DNA of 64,000 nt from Pseudomonas ceruminis (GCF_021602025.1 NZ_BQHW01000017.1:1-64000); one strand, 5' to 3'. Shown: positions 34,816-44,733, counted from the stretch's first letter. Numbers and translations are program-made. The notes: generated from the letters alone by a model not told the origin.

Positions 34816-36747
34816 TCAGCTTTGTTCCACCCGATTACGGCCTAGGTCCTTGGCCCGGTACAGTGCCGCATCAGCACGTTTGAGCACCTGGTCGCCGCGC
34901 TCGCCTGAACGGAAGGCGCTCAGGCCGATGGACGCGGTGATCACTACCCGCTCACCCTTGAAGTGGAACGGGCAGGCTTCTATTGCCGCGCGCAGCCCTT
35001 CGGCAATCTTCGCGCCCGCAGCGGGTGAGGTTTGCGGCAGCAGCAGCACGAACTCCTCGCCACCAAAACGGGCGATGAAGTCACGCCCGCGCAGGCGCTT
35101 GCGCAGCTGGTCGGCAACGATCTTCAAGACCTTGTCCCCTGCCAGATGGCCGTAGCTGTCGTTGATGCGCTTGAAATGGTCAAGGTCGAGTATCGCCATC
35201 GCCAGGTGGCCACCGTTTTCATGCCAGTCGAGCAGTTCACGCTCGACCTGCTCGCTCCAGGCGGCGCGGTTGGGCAGGCCGGTCAGTGGGTCAATCAGGG
35301 CTTTCTGCCGCTGTTCTTCCAGGTGTTCACGGTAGCCAAGGGCCTCCTGCTCCATGTTCGCTACCCGTTCGGCCAGCCCTTGCAGGCGCCCGGCGAGTTC
35401 CTGCTCACGGCGATCACGCTCGTGCTGATGGTCGTCCATGGTAACCAACAGGCCTTCGAGCCGGTTTTCCAGAATTTGCTTGAGGCTGTCGACATCGGCT
35501 GCACCCTGCACACTGCTTTGCAGGCCATCGACTTGTTCACGCAACTGGCTGTCCAGTTCACGCGCGGCCGAACTGTTGTCGGCATGGCCTGCGCTGGCTT
35601 CGTGCAAATGGCTCTGGAAGCTTTCCAGGCGCTCGTTGATCTGCTGCAGGTAGGTCTCGAATTCGTGCTGGCCGCTGTCAGTGATGGCCAGCATGAGCAC
35701 GGCCAGGTCATCGAGTACCGGGATCAACTCGTACCAGTTCAAGCCACGTGCTACACGCTCGCGCATCTCCAGGGCCTGGGCCTTGTGACGCTCCGGCAGG
35801 CTGAGGTCATCGAGCAGGCCGATCAGTGTCTGCTCGATGTGCGCGGCGACCTGGCTGTAGGGCGGCTCGACGGCGTCAGGGAGTGCGTAGGGGCCGTCTT
35901 CGCCGAAGGTTTCCTCAAGGGGCGCCAGGGCCAGTGTTTCGGCCGTGGGCTCTACAGGCTGCAACGGCAATACCGAAGGGTCAGCTTGCGCGCTGGGCGG
36001 CTTAACGGTTTCGACCGGCAACGGCACCGGAGGGGCCGGGTCAGGCGTGACCGCTCCCGGTGGTTCGACAGGCTCGGCTGGCACAGGCGAGCCCAGCGAG
36101 CGCAGTTCGTCGACATCACTTGGCGACAGATGCGCCACCCCGGGGCCATCCGGCAGCGGCTGTGGTTGTGCCTCGGTCAACGCACCGGCGGAAGTAGGCT
36201 CCGGTTGCGAAGCAGGCTCGCCGTCACGATTGCCGAACAGGCGTTGCAGAAGGCCTGGCCGGACCTCTTCCTGCGGCGTGTTCAAGGCAGAAAGCGCGCG
36301 CCCCTGCAGGCCACTGAGCTCACCCAGCAGTGGCGGTAATTCGCGCGACTGGCTGACCCCGCCATCGAGTTTTTTTGCCAGTTTCTTCAGTGGCCGCGAA
36401 ACATCGCCGGGTAATGGCAGGCCCTGTAGCTGGGCGACCAGCGCGGTCAGTGCATCGCTGACCTGATTCATACGGGTTTCACGCCGCTGCTCGGAATCGA
36501 GCACAGCCTTTTCCAGGCGCGGGATCAACCCGGCAAGGCCAGCATCCATGTTGTCGCTACGGATGACCTCGCGCATCTCTTTCATGCACTGGTCGACCAC
36601 CTTGTCGCTGCCTTCGGCGGCGAGGGTACTGCGCACCAGGCCACGGCGCAGCAGGTCGAGCCGTGCTTCCCAGCGTCGCTCGAGCTTTTCCTGCTGTTCG
36701 ATGCTTTTGAGGTATTTTTCTTTCCAGCGCTCAGCTTCTTCGGTCAT
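34816..36747 (-). CDS. dgcH: GGDEF diguanylate cyclase (DgcH-like)
   Basis: The 643-aa soluble protein has a long helical N-terminal region (residues 1-140), a Pro/Val/Glu-rich linker (about 175-290), another helical region and a C-terminal GGDEF domain with active-site GGEEF at 562-566. The inhibitory RxxD (RGRD) stands five residues before it. It should make cyclic-di-GMP with product inhibition. No membrane segment is seen. Symbol by synteny and architecture. Confidence 0.88.
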   Translation of the reverse strand: MTEEAERWKEKYLKSIEQQEKLERRWEARLDLLRRGLVRSTLAAEGSDKVVDQCMKEMREVIRSDNMDAGLAGLIPRLEKAVLDSEQRRETRMNQVSDALTALVAQLQGLPLPGDVSRPLKKLAKKLDGGVSQSRELPPLLGELSGLQGRALSALNTPQEEVRPGLLQRLFGNRDGEPASQPEPTSAGALTEAQPQPLPDGPGVAHLSPSDVDELRSLGSPVPAEPVEPPGAVTPDPAPPVPLPVETVKPPSAQADPSVLPLQPVEPTAETLALAPLEETFGEDGPYALPDAVEPPYSQVAAHIEQTLIGLLDDLSLPERHKAQALEMRERVARGLNWYELIPVLDDLAVLMLAITDSGQHEFETYLQQINERLESFQSHLHEASAGHADNSSAARELDSQLREQVDGLQSSVQGAADVDSLKQILENRLEGLLVTMDDHQHERDRREQELAGRLQGLAERVANMEQEALGYREHLEEQRQKALIDPLTGLPNRAAWSEQVERELLDWHENGGHLAMAILDLDHFKRINDSYGHLAGDKVLKIVADQLRKRLRGRDFIARFGGEEFVLLLPQTSPAAGAKIAEGLRAAIEACPFHFKGERVVITASIGLSAFRSGERGDQVLKRADAALYRAKDLGRNRVEQS

Positions 36748-36844
36748 GCCTGGATCCGCGACAGGTGGTGCATCTGTTGGCTGTGATTACACGCTGTCGG
36801 CGCAGACCTCGAACACTTGAGGGAATTGAGACGCTTTAGCGGAG

Positions 36845-37699
36845 CTAGCGCAACGCCGGCAGCGTATCCGCCGTCAATGCATCCGGCAACCGGATTTCTA
36901 CCGCCACCGGAAGATGGTCGGAAATCGGCTGCGCCAGCACCTCGACCCGCTCAAGGGTGAGACTGGGGCTGAGCAGGATGTGGTCCAGGCAACGCTGCGG
37001 TCGCCAACTGGGGAAGGTGGCCTCGACCTGCGGCGCGATAAGCCCCAGATCGCGCAGGGGGGAGTGGTCAAGCAGGTCATTGGCATGGGTGTTCATGTCA
37101 CCCATCAGGATCTGGTGGCGGTAGCCGCCAATCAGTTCGCGAATGTAGGCCAGCTGGCGGGCGCGGGTCTTGGCCCCCAGTGCCAGGTGCATCATGACCA
37201 CGATCAGCGCGTCCTGGCCTTCGCCGAAGCGCACCAGAATCGCGCCTCGCCCTGCAGGGCCGGGCAGGGGATGGTCTTCGAGCTGTTGTGGCTTGAGGCG
37301 GCTGAGCACACCATTGCTGTGCTGGGCGAAACGCCCAAGGTTGCGGTTGAGCTGTTGGTACCAGTAGGGGAAGGCCCCCAAGTGCGCCAGGTGCTCCACC
37401 TGGTTGACATAGCCAGACCGCAGGCTGCCGCCGTCGGCCTCCTGCAACGCCACCAGGTCGAAGTCGTTGAGCAGCTCGCCGATCTTCTGCAAGTTGGTGG
37501 CGCGCCCGTTGTGAGGGAGCAGGTGCTGCCAGCTGCGGGTCAGGTAGTGCCGATACCGTTCGGTGCTGATGCCCACCTGGATATTGAAGCTGAGCAGCCG
37601 CAGGCGACCATCCTCGGGCAGGCCAGGCGCCTGCAGGTGATGCTCGTTGACCTGCGGCTGATGCAAGCCAATGCCACGCTCGTTTCGCAAGCGGCGCAT
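36845..37699 (-). CDS. endonuclease/exonuclease/phosphatase family protein
   Basis: The 284-aa protein is an EEP-fold phosphohydrolase. It has LRLLSFNIQVG near residue 33, the metal-binding Glu in DLVALQEADGG, HLALGAKTRARQ, LMGDMNTHAND (catalytic Asp/Asn) and a C-terminal ISDHLPVAVEI. No signal peptide is apparent. The substrate is not known. It lies 12 bases downstream of the dsbA stop, so the two may be cotranscribed. Confidence 0.88.
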   Translation of the reverse strand: MRRLRNERGIGLHQPQVNEHHLQAPGLPEDGRLRLLSFNIQVGISTERYRHYLTRSWQHLLPHNGRATNLQKIGELLNDFDLVALQEADGGSLRSGYVNQVEHLAHLGAFPYWYQQLNRNLGRFAQHSNGVLSRLKPQQLEDHPLPGPAGRGAILVRFGEGQDALIVVMMHLALGAKTRARQLAYIRELIGGYRHQILMGDMNTHANDLLDHSPLRDLGLIAPQVEATFPSWRPQRCLDHILLSPSLTLERVEVLAQPISDHLPVAVEIRLPDALTADTLPALR

Positions 37700-37711
37700 G
37701 GGGTTCGCCGC

Positions 37712-38347
37712 TTACTTAGCGGCGCGCTCCTTGTCGATCAGCTGGTCGGCTACATTCAGCACGCCTTCCGGCCCGCCAGCGGTACCCAGATCGAAGCGGT
37801 ACTTGCCGTTGACCACCATGCTCGGAACGCCGCTGATTTCGTATTTCTTCGCCAGCTCTTTGGCCTGGTTGACCTGGCCTTTGATCGCGAAGGAGTTGAA
37901 GGTGGCGAGGAACTTGTCCTTGTCGACGCCCTGGGTGGCGAGGAAATCGGCCATATCGTTAGGGTCGGTGAGGCGCTTGTGCTGGTTCTGGATAGCATCG
38001 AACACAGCTGCGTGAACCTTGTGCTCCACGCCCATGGCTTCGAGGGTCAGGAACATCTGGCCGTGGGCATCCCAGGGGCCGCCGAACATGGCAGGGACGC
38101 GTTTGAAATTGACGTCTTTGGGCAGTTTTTCGACCCAGGGGTTGATGGTCGGTTCGAAATGGTAGCAGTGAGGGCAGCCGTACCAGAACAGCTCGACCAC
38201 TTCGATCTTGCCAGGCACGGAGACCGGCACGGGGTTGCTCAGCTCGATATATTCCTTGCCGGCGGTGGCAGGCTCCGCAGCCTGTACGGCGGCCATACCG
38301 AATACGCTGGCGGCGACCAGCGCAGCGCTGAGAATCAGTTTACGCAT
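37712..38347 (-). CDS. dsbA: thiol:disulfide interchange protein DsbA
   Basis: The 211-aa protein has a signal peptide to about residue 24 and a DsbA thioredoxin fold with active site C58-P-H-C61 (FWYGCPHCYHFEP). The cis-Pro loop is in ISGVPSMVVNGKY. It introduces disulfides into periplasmic proteins. AGGAGTAAAGC precedes ATG. It may supply the redox state sensed by the CSS-EAL protein nearby. Confidence 0.95.
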   Translation of the reverse strand: MRKLILSAALVAASVFGMAAVQAAEPATAGKEYIELSNPVPVSVPGKIEVVELFWYGCPHCYHFEPTINPWVEKLPKDVNFKRVPAMFGGPWDAHGQMFLTLEAMGVEHKVHAAVFDAIQNQHKRLTDPNDMADFLATQGVDKDKFLATFNSFAIKGQVNQAKELAKKYEISGVPSMVVNGKYRFDLGTAGGPEGVLNVADQLIDKERAAK

Positions 38348-38442
38348 GCTTTACTCCTGAGCAGTCATTGGTCGCCTCGACGCGACCTGTGCTGAGACAG
38401 GTCGGGAAGGGCCCGAGTTCTGTAGTGTACCGGCTGCGGACG

Positions 38443-38470
38443 TAAAAAAGGGCGGTCCGCACCGCCCTTT
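38443..38470 (-). terminator. Rho-independent terminator of the cytochrome c4 gene
   Basis: AAAGGGCGGT/ACCGCCCTTT forms a 10-bp stem with a 4-base loop. On the minus strand it is followed by a T run. Confidence 0.9.
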
Positions 38471-38500
38471 CATCTTTAGCGTTGCTGCATTAACTCAATG

Positions 38501-39118
38501 TTAATGCAGGCCCTGGATGTAGCTGGCCAGCGCTTCGATGTCATGGTTGCTCAGCTTGCCAGCAATGGTACGCATGGTCATCGCGTCACCGTCGTTGGTG
38601 CGGTTGCCTTCGCGGAAGTCGGTGAGCTGCTTGCTCACGTACTGCGAATGCTGGCCGCTCAGGTGCGGGAAGCCAGCAAGGGCGATACCTGCCCCGTTGG
38701 GCGAGTGGCAGCCGGTACAGGCCGGCATGCCCTTGTCCAGGTCGCCGCCGTTGAACAGCGCGCGACCCCGCTCGACCAGTTTGGGATCGGCTGCGCCAAC
38801 GCTGCCTTTCTGGCTGGAGAAGTAGGCGGCGATATCGGCCAGGTCCTGGTCATTGAAGCTGGCCAGCATGCCGGTCATCTCCAGCACGGTGCGCTTGCCA
38901 GACTTGATGTCATGCAATTGCTTTTCAAGGTAGCGCTGGCCCTGGCCGGCCAGTTTCGGGAAATTCGGCGCCAGGCTGTTACCGTCCGGGTTGTGGCAGG
39001 CACCACAGACGGCCGTCTTGGCCTGGCCGGCGGTGGCATCGCCTTTGATAGGTTCCGCAGCATTGGCCGCACCTGCGACACCCATGGTCAACAGCAGACT
39101 CACGACTAGTTTGTTCAT
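38501..39118 (-). CDS. cc4: diheme cytochrome c4
   Basis: The 205-aa protein has a signal peptide (residues 1-20, ending AANA) and two similar heme c domains with CGACH (38-42) and CTGCH (134-138). Distal Met ligands probably lie in VLEMTGMLA and DAMTMRTIA. Cytochrome c4 passes electrons from the bc1 complex to terminal oxidases, for example those encoded at the right end of the window. The next upstream gene is a monoheme cytochrome. Confidence 0.94.
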   Translation of the reverse strand: MNKLVVSLLLTMGVAGAANAAEPIKGDATAGQAKTAVCGACHNPDGNSLAPNFPKLAGQGQRYLEKQLHDIKSGKRTVLEMTGMLASFNDQDLADIAAYFSSQKGSVGAADPKLVERGRALFNGGDLDKGMPACTGCHSPNGAGIALAGFPHLSGQHSQYVSKQLTDFREGNRTNDGDAMTMRTIAGKLSNHDIEALASYIQGLH

Positions 39119-39149
39119 CAGCTAATCCAACACGGCTAAGGGTGAAATG

Positions 39150-39521
39150 TTATGTATCGGGGCTGCCGCTCATCCAAAGGATGACCAAACGGTAGTCCTC
39201 GGCACTGCAGTCCATGCACAATCCACGCGGCGGCATAGCCTTGAAACCCTGAGTTACATGCGCCATGAGTACCTCCATGCCTTGCGCCAGCCTTGGCTCC
39301 CACGCTGCCTGGTCACCCTTCTTGGGCGCCTGTGGCAACTGCCCGGCGTGACAGGCCGCACACGTGCGGTTGTACAACGCCTCGGGATCCTGTGTAGCCT
39401 GTGCGCTGAAAAACGGCAGGAACATACCGACAGCTAGCAGCCATTTCGCGATGCGAAACGACCTGACAGGGTTGGGGGACGCGCTGCGTTCTGATGCGCG
39501 AGCTATTGTTCGACACCCCAT
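39150..39521 (-). CDS. monoheme cytochrome c5-type protein
   Basis: The 123-aa protein has a long basic N-region and hydrophobic signal/anchor (about residues 24-42), heme motif CAACH (54-58) and the c5-type C-terminal [14 protein letters not shown] with a second Cys pair and likely Met ligand. ATG at 39521 is chosen because AAGGAG lies seven bases upstream; the frame is open further but overlaps the engB promoter side. It is a likely electron carrier paired with cytochrome c4. Confidence 0.85.
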   Translation of the reverse strand: MGCRTIARASERSASPNPVRSFRIAKWLLAVGMFLPFFSAQATQDPEALYNRTCAACHAGQLPQAPKKGDQAAWEPRLAQGMEVLMAHVTQGFKAMPPRGLCMDCSAEDYRLVILWMSGSPDT

Positions 39522-39645
39522 GCTCGATCTCCTTCGCTGGGAGAATGAGCACACAAAAACTGGGGCATTATATACTTCCGCCATCCAAACGGAAACGACA
39601 CCGCTTGCCGGCCTAGGCTTTGGCAACACCCACATCGGAAATCCC

Positions 39646-40278
39646 ATGCAAGTCAAGAACCCCATCCTCGGCCTCTGCCAGAAAGCCACATTCGCCCTCA
39701 GCGCTGCCAAGGTCGAACAATGCCCGGACGACCAGGGCTACGAGGTGGCTTTCGCCGGCCGTTCCAATGCCGGCAAATCCAGCGCCCTCAACACCCTGAC
39801 GCATGCCAGCCTGGCCCGCACCTCGAAGACTCCAGGGCGTACCCAGCTGTTGAATTTCTTCAGTCTGGACGATGAACGGCGTTTGGTCGACCTGCCAGGC
39901 TACGGTTATGCGAAAGTCCCGATCCCGCTCAAACAGCACTGGCAGCGCCACTTGGAGGCCTACCTGGGCAGCCGCGAATGCCTGCGCGGCGTGATTTTGA
40001 TGATGGACGTGCGCCATCCGATGACCGACTTCGACAAGATGATGCTCGACTGGGCCAAGGCCAGCGCCATGCCCATGCACATCCTGCTGACCAAGGCCGA
40101 CAAGCTGACCCATGGCGCCGGCAAGAACACCCTGCTCAAGGTCCAGTCGGAAATTCGCAAAGGTTGGGGGGATGGCGTGACTATCCAGCTGTTCTCGGCA
40201 CCCAAGCGCCTGGGGCTCGAAGAGGCCTACCGGGTGCTGGCGGGCTGGATGGCGCTGGAAGACAAGCCGGTGGCCTGA
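39646..40278 (+). CDS. engB: ribosome biogenesis GTPase EngB (YihA/YsxC)
   Basis: The 210-aa protein beginning [20 protein letters not shown] is a TRAFAC GTPase with G1 GRSNAGKS (38-45), G2 near [10 protein letters not shown]3 [10 protein letters not shown]4 LTKADKL and G5 SAPKRLG. It assists assembly of the 50S subunit. The frame extends upstream, but 39646 matches the known N-terminus. It is convergent with ersA and polA. Confidence 0.94.
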   Translation: MQVKNPILGLCQKATFALSAAKVEQCPDDQGYEVAFAGRSNAGKSSALNTLTHASLARTSKTPGRTQLLNFFSLDDERRLVDLPGYGYAKVPIPLKQHWQRHLEAYLGSRECLRGVILMMDVRHPMTDFDKMMLDWAKASAMPMHILLTKADKLTHGAGKNTLLKVQSEIRKGWGDGVTIQLFSAPKRLGLEEAYRVLAGWMALEDKPVA

Positions 40279-40287
40279 GGTGACTCC

Positions 40288-40307
40288 ATCGCCGGCTTGC
40301 CGGCGAT
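40288..40307. repeat. REP-type palindrome after engB
   Basis: ATCGCCGGC-TT-GCCGGCGAT is a 9-bp inverted repeat of the same core as the element at 44741-44772. It may also help end engB transcription. Confidence 0.7.
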
Positions 40308-40324
40308 AGGGCCCAAATGACGGG

Positions 40325-40456
40325 CAAAAAAAACCCCGGACTTCGTATGGGGAGGGGGAAGTTCGGGGTTCAAGTCCGGACCGCTAGGGCGGGGTCCGGG
40401 TATCTGCCAACACTTAACACAACATAGGAGCATCGAAGGGCTTCACCAGCCATTCA
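40325..40456 (-). ncRNA. ersA: ErsA-like small RNA (Spot 42 position)
   Basis: Between convergent engB and polA, the minus strand has an AlgU-type promoter followed by about 130 bases without an ORF. It ends in a strong terminator (13-bp stem with one mismatch, 40332-40344 with 40358-40370, then eight T). A second hairpin, CCGGACC/GGTCCGG, lies at 40376-40399. The terminator loop is C-rich (CCCCUCCCC), able to pair with Shine-Dalgarno regions. In P. aeruginosa the sigma-22-dependent sRNA ErsA occupies this engB-polA gap and is of this size. No sequence comparison was run. Confidence 0.75.
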
Positions 40457-40461
40457 GTTAC

Positions 40462-40489
40462 TCTGAGCGCCGTTTCACCGGTTTAGTTC
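40462..40489 (-). promoter_or_regulatory. AlgU (sigma-22/RpoE-type) promoter of ersA
   Basis: The minus strand has GGAACTA (40490-40484) and TCAGA (40466-40462) with a 17-base spacer, matching the GAACTT-N16/17-TCtgA pattern of AlgU promoters. Confidence 0.72.
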
Positions 40490-40604
40490 CAAAGCCCTGA
40501 AAACTATTTGCGATAGTTTCATGAAACTTCCGCACTAATGGCATCGAGCCATGCCAGGATCCACGTCACTGCAACGCAGATCCTACACAGGTTACCCGGC
40601 TCAA

Positions 40605-43352
40605 TCAGTGAGCTTCGTCCCAATTCGAGCCAACACCTACTTCGACCAGCAGCGGCACATCCAGTTGGGCGGCACGGCTCATGTGCTGGCGAATTTCATC
40701 TTTCACCTGATCCACCAGCTCCTCGCGCACCTCCAGCACCAGTTCATCGTGTACCTGCAGAATCACGCGCGCATCCAGCCTGCTTTCGCTCAGCCAATTG
40801 TCGACGTTGACCATCGCCCGCTTGATGATATCGGCGGCGGTACCCTGCATCGGTGCGTTGATCGCCGTACGCTCGGCGCCTTTGCGCAGCGCGGGGTTCT
40901 TGGCGTTGATGTCCGGCAGGTAAAGCCGCCGACCGAACAGGGTTTCAACGAAGCCTTGCTCGGCTGCCTGGGTGCGCGTGCGCTCCATGTAGGCCAGCAC
41001 GCCGGGGTAGCGGGCGAAATAGCGATCGATATAGTCCTGCGACTGCTTGCGGTCGACGCCGATCTGCTTGGCCAGGCCGAAGGCGCTCATGCCGTAGATC
41101 AGGCCAAAGTTGATGGCCTTGGCGCTGCGGCGCTGGTCGGTGGTGACCGCTTCCAAGGCTACCCCGAACACTTCTGCGGCCGTGGCGCGGTGCACGTCCA
41201 GATCGTTGCGGAAGGCATGCAGCAGGCCTTCGTCCTTGGCCAGGTGGGCCATGATACGCAGCTCGATCTGCGAATAGTCCGCGGCCAGCAGCTTGTAGCC
41301 CGGGCTTGCGACGAAGGCTTGGCGAATACGCCGGCCCTCGGCGGTACGGATCGGGATGTTTTGCAGGTTCGGGTCGCTCGACGACAGGCGCCCGGTAGCG
41401 GCCACGGCTTGCTGATACGAGGTATGAATGCGCCCGGTGCGCGGGTTGATCTGGCCCGGCAGCTTGTCGGTGTAAGTGCTCTTGAGCTTGCTCAGGCTGC
41501 GGTACTGCATCAGCACCTCGGGCAGCGGGTAGCCTTGCTCGGCAAGCTCGTCCAACACTGCTTCGGCAGTGGACGGCTGGCCCTTGGCGGTCTTGCTCAG
41601 CACCGGCATGCCAAGCTTGTCGTAAAGAATCGAGCCCAGCTGCTTGGGCGAGCCGAGGTTGAACGTTTCGCCTGCCAGTTCGTAGGCGCGGCGTTCAAGG
41701 TCAGCCATTTTCACGCCCAGTTCACCGCTCTGCACCTGCAGCAGGGCAGCATCGACCAGCGCGCCCTGGCGCTCGATCTTGGCCAGCACCGGCACCAGCG
41801 GCATCTCGATGTCCATCAGCACTGGCTGCACGCTCGGCGTCTGCGCCAGGCGGGCCTGCAAGGCCTGGTGCAGACGCAGGGTGATGTCGGCGTCCTCGGC
41901 GGCGTAGGGGCCTGCCTTGTCCAAGTGGATCTGGTTGAAGGTCAACTGCTTGGCGCCCTTGCCGGCGATGTCCTCGAAGGCGATGGTGGTGTGATCGAGG
42001 TACTTCTGCGCCAGGCTGTCCATGTCGTGGCGGGTGGCAGTGGAGTTGTAGACATACGACTCGAGCATGGTGTCGTAGGCCACGCCCCGCATGTGGATGG
42101 CGGGTGAGCCGTTGGCAAGGATGTTGATATCGTACTTGGCGTTCTGCCCGACCTTGGCCTTGGCGGGGTCTTCCAGCAGCGGCTTGAGCGCCAGCAGCAC
42201 GGCCTCGCGGTCGAGCTGGGCCGGCGCGCCTTCATAGTCGTGGGTCAGCGGCACGTAGGCCGCTTCATACGGGTCAACGGCGAACGACAGGCCCACCAGC
42301 TGCGCCTGCTGGGCATCCAGGCTGGTGGTCTCGGTGTCGAAGGCGAACAACGGCGCCTGGCGCAGTTTCTCCAGCCAGGCGTCGAAGCGAACCGGGTCCA
42401 GGACCGTCTCGTATTGAGGCTCGACCTTGGTGACGGGCTCTTCGGCCGGGGCAATGTCATCGCCGGCTGTGGCCGCATCGCGCTGCACTTCGGCAATCCA
42501 GCTCTTGAACTCCATCTCGGTATACAGCGCCAGCAGCGCCTCTCGGTCGGGCTCGCCGCAGACCAGCGCATCGACCTCGATGTCCAGCGGCACGTCGACC
42601 TTGATGGTCGCCAGCTCATAGGACAAAAACGCCGCGTCGCGGTGTTCTTCGAGTTTCGCAGGCAACGTCTTGGCACCACGGATGGCCAGCGCCGGAACCT
42701 TGTCGAGGTTGGCATACAGATCGCTCAGACCGCCGCCGATACCGGTCAGCAAGCCGACTGCGGTCTTCTCGCCCACCCCCGGCACGCCCGGGATGTTATC
42801 GACCTTGTCACCCATCAGCGCAAGGAAGTCGATGATGTGTTCCGGGCCTACGCCGAATTTTTCGTGTACGCCGGCCACGTCCAGCACGCTGCCGGTCATG
42901 GTGTTGACCAAGGTGACGTGCCCGTCCACCAGCTGCGCCATGTCCTTGTCACCGGTCGAAATGATCACCGGCCGGCCCAGGGCCGCACTGCTGCGCGCCA
43001 GCGTACCGATCACATCGTCGGCCTCCACGCCTTCGACACACAGCAGCGGATAGCCCAGCGCCTTGACGCTGGCATGCAACGGCTCGACCTGCACCCGCAG
43101 GTCATCGGGCATGCTCGGGCGGTTGGCCTTGTACTCGGCGAACATCGCATCACGGAATGTGCCGCCCTTGGCGTCGAACACCACCGCGAAAAGGCTGTCC
43201 GGGTATTGCTTACGCAAGCTCTTGAGCATGTTCAGCACGCCCTTGACCGCGCCGGTGGGCATCCCCTTGGAGGTGGTCAGCGGCGGCAGCGCATGGAAGG
43301 CGCGGTACAGGTAGGAGGAACCGTCCACCAGGACGAGGGGCGCTTGGCTCAT
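40605..43352 (-). CDS. polA: DNA polymerase I
   Basis: The 915-aa protein beginning [20 protein letters not shown] has a 5'-3' exonuclease domain (about 1-290), a 3'-5' exonuclease domain with [13 protein letters not shown], and a family A polymerase domain. Polymerase motif A is [12 protein letters not shown], motif [15 protein letters not shown] and motif [11 protein letters not shown]. It fills gaps and removes RNA primers. It diverges from the DUF2782 gene. The start at 43352 is the conserved one. Confidence 0.96.
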   Translation of the reverse strand: MSQAPLVLVDGSSYLYRAFHALPPLTTSKGMPTGAVKGVLNMLKSLRKQYPDSLFAVVFDAKGGTFRDAMFAEYKANRPSMPDDLRVQVEPLHASVKALGYPLLCVEGVEADDVIGTLARSSAALGRPVIISTGDKDMAQLVDGHVTLVNTMTGSVLDVAGVHEKFGVGPEHIIDFLALMGDKVDNIPGVPGVGEKTAVGLLTGIGGGLSDLYANLDKVPALAIRGAKTLPAKLEEHRDAAFLSYELATIKVDVPLDIEVDALVCGEPDREALLALYTEMEFKSWIAEVQRDAATAGDDIAPAEEPVTKVEPQYETVLDPVRFDAWLEKLRQAPLFAFDTETTSLDAQQAQLVGLSFAVDPYEAAYVPLTHDYEGAPAQLDREAVLLALKPLLEDPAKAKVGQNAKYDINILANGSPAIHMRGVAYDTMLESYVYNSTATRHDMDSLAQKYLDHTTIAFEDIAGKGAKQLTFNQIHLDKAGPYAAEDADITLRLHQALQARLAQTPSVQPVLMDIEMPLVPVLAKIERQGALVDAALLQVQSGELGVKMADLERRAYELAGETFNLGSPKQLGSILYDKLGMPVLSKTAKGQPSTAEAVLDELAEQGYPLPEVLMQYRSLSKLKSTYTDKLPGQINPRTGRIHTSYQQAVAATGRLSSSDPNLQNIPIRTAEGRRIRQAFVASPGYKLLAADYSQIELRIMAHLAKDEGLLHAFRNDLDVHRATAAEVFGVALEAVTTDQRRSAKAINFGLIYGMSAFGLAKQIGVDRKQSQDYIDRYFARYPGVLAYMERTRTQAAEQGFVETLFGRRLYLPDINAKNPALRKGAERTAINAPMQGTAADIIKRAMVNVDNWLSESRLDARVILQVHDELVLEVREELVDQVKDEIRQHMSRAAQLDVPLLVEVGVGSNWDEAH

Positions 43353-43426
43353 GAGCAGAATCAACCTTTTCGGCGGGTCCGGAGCTAGAATAGCCGGATC
43401 AATGACGACAAAGGGACAAGGTTATC

Positions 43427-43714
43427 ATGCGTACACTCAATCGCCTGTTACTGCTCAGCCTGTTGGCAACCATGCCAGTCGTCACCCTGGCGGCGGACGA
43501 CGCCCCCTCGGCAGATCCCGAGGTGACCATTCGCACGGAAGGCGATAAAACCATCCAGGAATACCGGCAGAACGGCTTCCTGTATGCGATCAAGATCACG
43601 CCGAAAAACGGCAAGCCTTATTTTCTGGTACGCGCCGATGGCTCTGATGGCAATTTCATTCGATCCGACCAGCCGGACATGCTGATTCCGTCCTGGAAGA
43701 TCTTCGAGTGGTAA
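43427..43714 (+). CDS. DUF2782 periplasmic protein
   Basis: The 95-aa protein has a signal peptide to about residue 23 (TLAADD) and the DUF2782 core VTIRTEGDKTIQEYRQNG, YAIKITPKNGKPYFLV and a C-terminal PSWKIFEW. The function is unknown. It precedes thrB by 68 bases, and that spacer contains two overlapping hairpins. Confidence 0.85.
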   Translation: MRTLNRLLLLSLLATMPVVTLAADDAPSADPEVTIRTEGDKTIQEYRQNGFLYAIKITPKNGKPYFLVRADGSDGNFIRSDQPDMLIPSWKIFEW

Positions 43715-43741
43715 TCTGACGCGCACCGTTCACATCAACCC

Positions 43742-43778
43742 GGCACTTCCCGGCGGAAGTGCCCGTATGGGCATTTTT
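43742..43778 (+). promoter_or_regulatory. two mutually exclusive hairpins upstream of thrB, attenuator-like
   Basis: GGCACTTCC (43742-43750) pairs with GGAAGTGCC (43755-43763). Alternatively TGCCC (43760-43764) pairs with GGGCA (43769-43773), followed by five T, like a small terminator. The second stem uses bases of the first, so the two cannot coexist. No leader peptide or ligand site is evident. Confidence 0.45.
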
Positions 43779-43782
43779 CATC

Positions 43783-44733
43783 ATGTCAGTTTTCACCCCC
43801 GTGACCCGGCCTGAGCTGGAAACCTTTCTGGCGCCGTACGAGCTGGGCCGTCTGCTCGACTTCCAGGGCATTGCCGCCGGCACCGAAAACAGCAACTTCT
43901 TCGTCAGCCTCGAACAGGGGGAGTTCGTCCTGACGCTGATCGAACGCGGGCCCAGCGAGGACATGCCGTTCTTCATCGAATTGCTGGATACCCTGCATGG
44001 CGCCGACATGCCAGTGCCATACGCCATCCGCGACCGCGACGGTAACGGCCTGCGTGAGCTGTGCGGCAAGCCGGCACTGTTGCAGCCGCGCTTGTCGGGC
44101 AAGCACATCAAGGTGCCTAACAACCAGCACTGCGCCCAGGTCGGTGAACTGCTCGCACACATTCATCTGGCCACCCGGGAGCACGTCATCGAGCGCAAGA
44201 CTGACCGTGGCCTGGACTGGATGCTGGCCGCAGGTGCCGAACTGATGCCGCGCCTGACGGCAGAGCAAGTGGCGCTGCTGCAGCCGGCGCTGAACGAGAT
44301 CACCGCGCACAAGGCGCAGATCCTGGCCCTGCCACGGGCCAACCTGCATGCCGACCTGTTCCGTGACAACGTGATGTTCGAGGGCACCCACCTGACCGGC
44401 GTGATCGACTTCTACAACGCCTGCTCAGGCCCGATGCTGTATGACATAGCCATCACCGTGAACGACTGGTGCCTGGATGAGCAGGGCGCTATCGACGTGC
44501 CCCGCGCCCAGGCGCTGTTGGCGGCCTACGCGGCGCTACGGCCATTCACGGCAGCCGAGGCCGAGCTGTGGCCGGAGATGTTGCGGGTCGGCTGTGTGCG
44601 CTTCTGGCTGTCGCGCCTGATCGCGGCCGAGTCATTCGCTGGGATGGACGTGATGATCCACGACCCTGGCGAGTTTGAACTGCGCCTGGCGCAGCGCCAG
44701 CAGGTGGCGTTGCACCTGCCGATCGCACTCTGA
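43783..44733 (+). CDS. thrB: homoserine kinase (ThrB, APH-fold type)
   Basis: The 316-aa protein is the aminoglycoside-phosphotransferase-like homoserine kinase used by Pseudomonas. It has AGTENSNFFVSLEQGEFVLT near residue 30-50, the catalytic ANLHADLFRDNVMF and the Mg-binding GVIDFYNA. It phosphorylates homoserine for threonine synthesis. ATG at 43783 gives the conserved N-terminus but has no clear Shine-Dalgarno. A GTG at 43759 would add eight residues. Confidence 0.92.
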   Translation: MSVFTPVTRPELETFLAPYELGRLLDFQGIAAGTENSNFFVSLEQGEFVLTLIERGPSEDMPFFIELLDTLHGADMPVPYAIRDRDGNGLRELCGKPALLQPRLSGKHIKVPNNQHCAQVGELLAHIHLATREHVIERKTDRGLDWMLAAGAELMPRLTAEQVALLQPALNEITAHKAQILALPRANLHADLFRDNVMFEGTHLTGVIDFYNACSGPMLYDIAITVNDWCLDEQGAIDVPRAQALLAAYAALRPFTAAEAELWPEMLRVGCVRFWLSRLIAAESFAGMDVMIHDPGEFELRLAQRQQVALHLPIAL

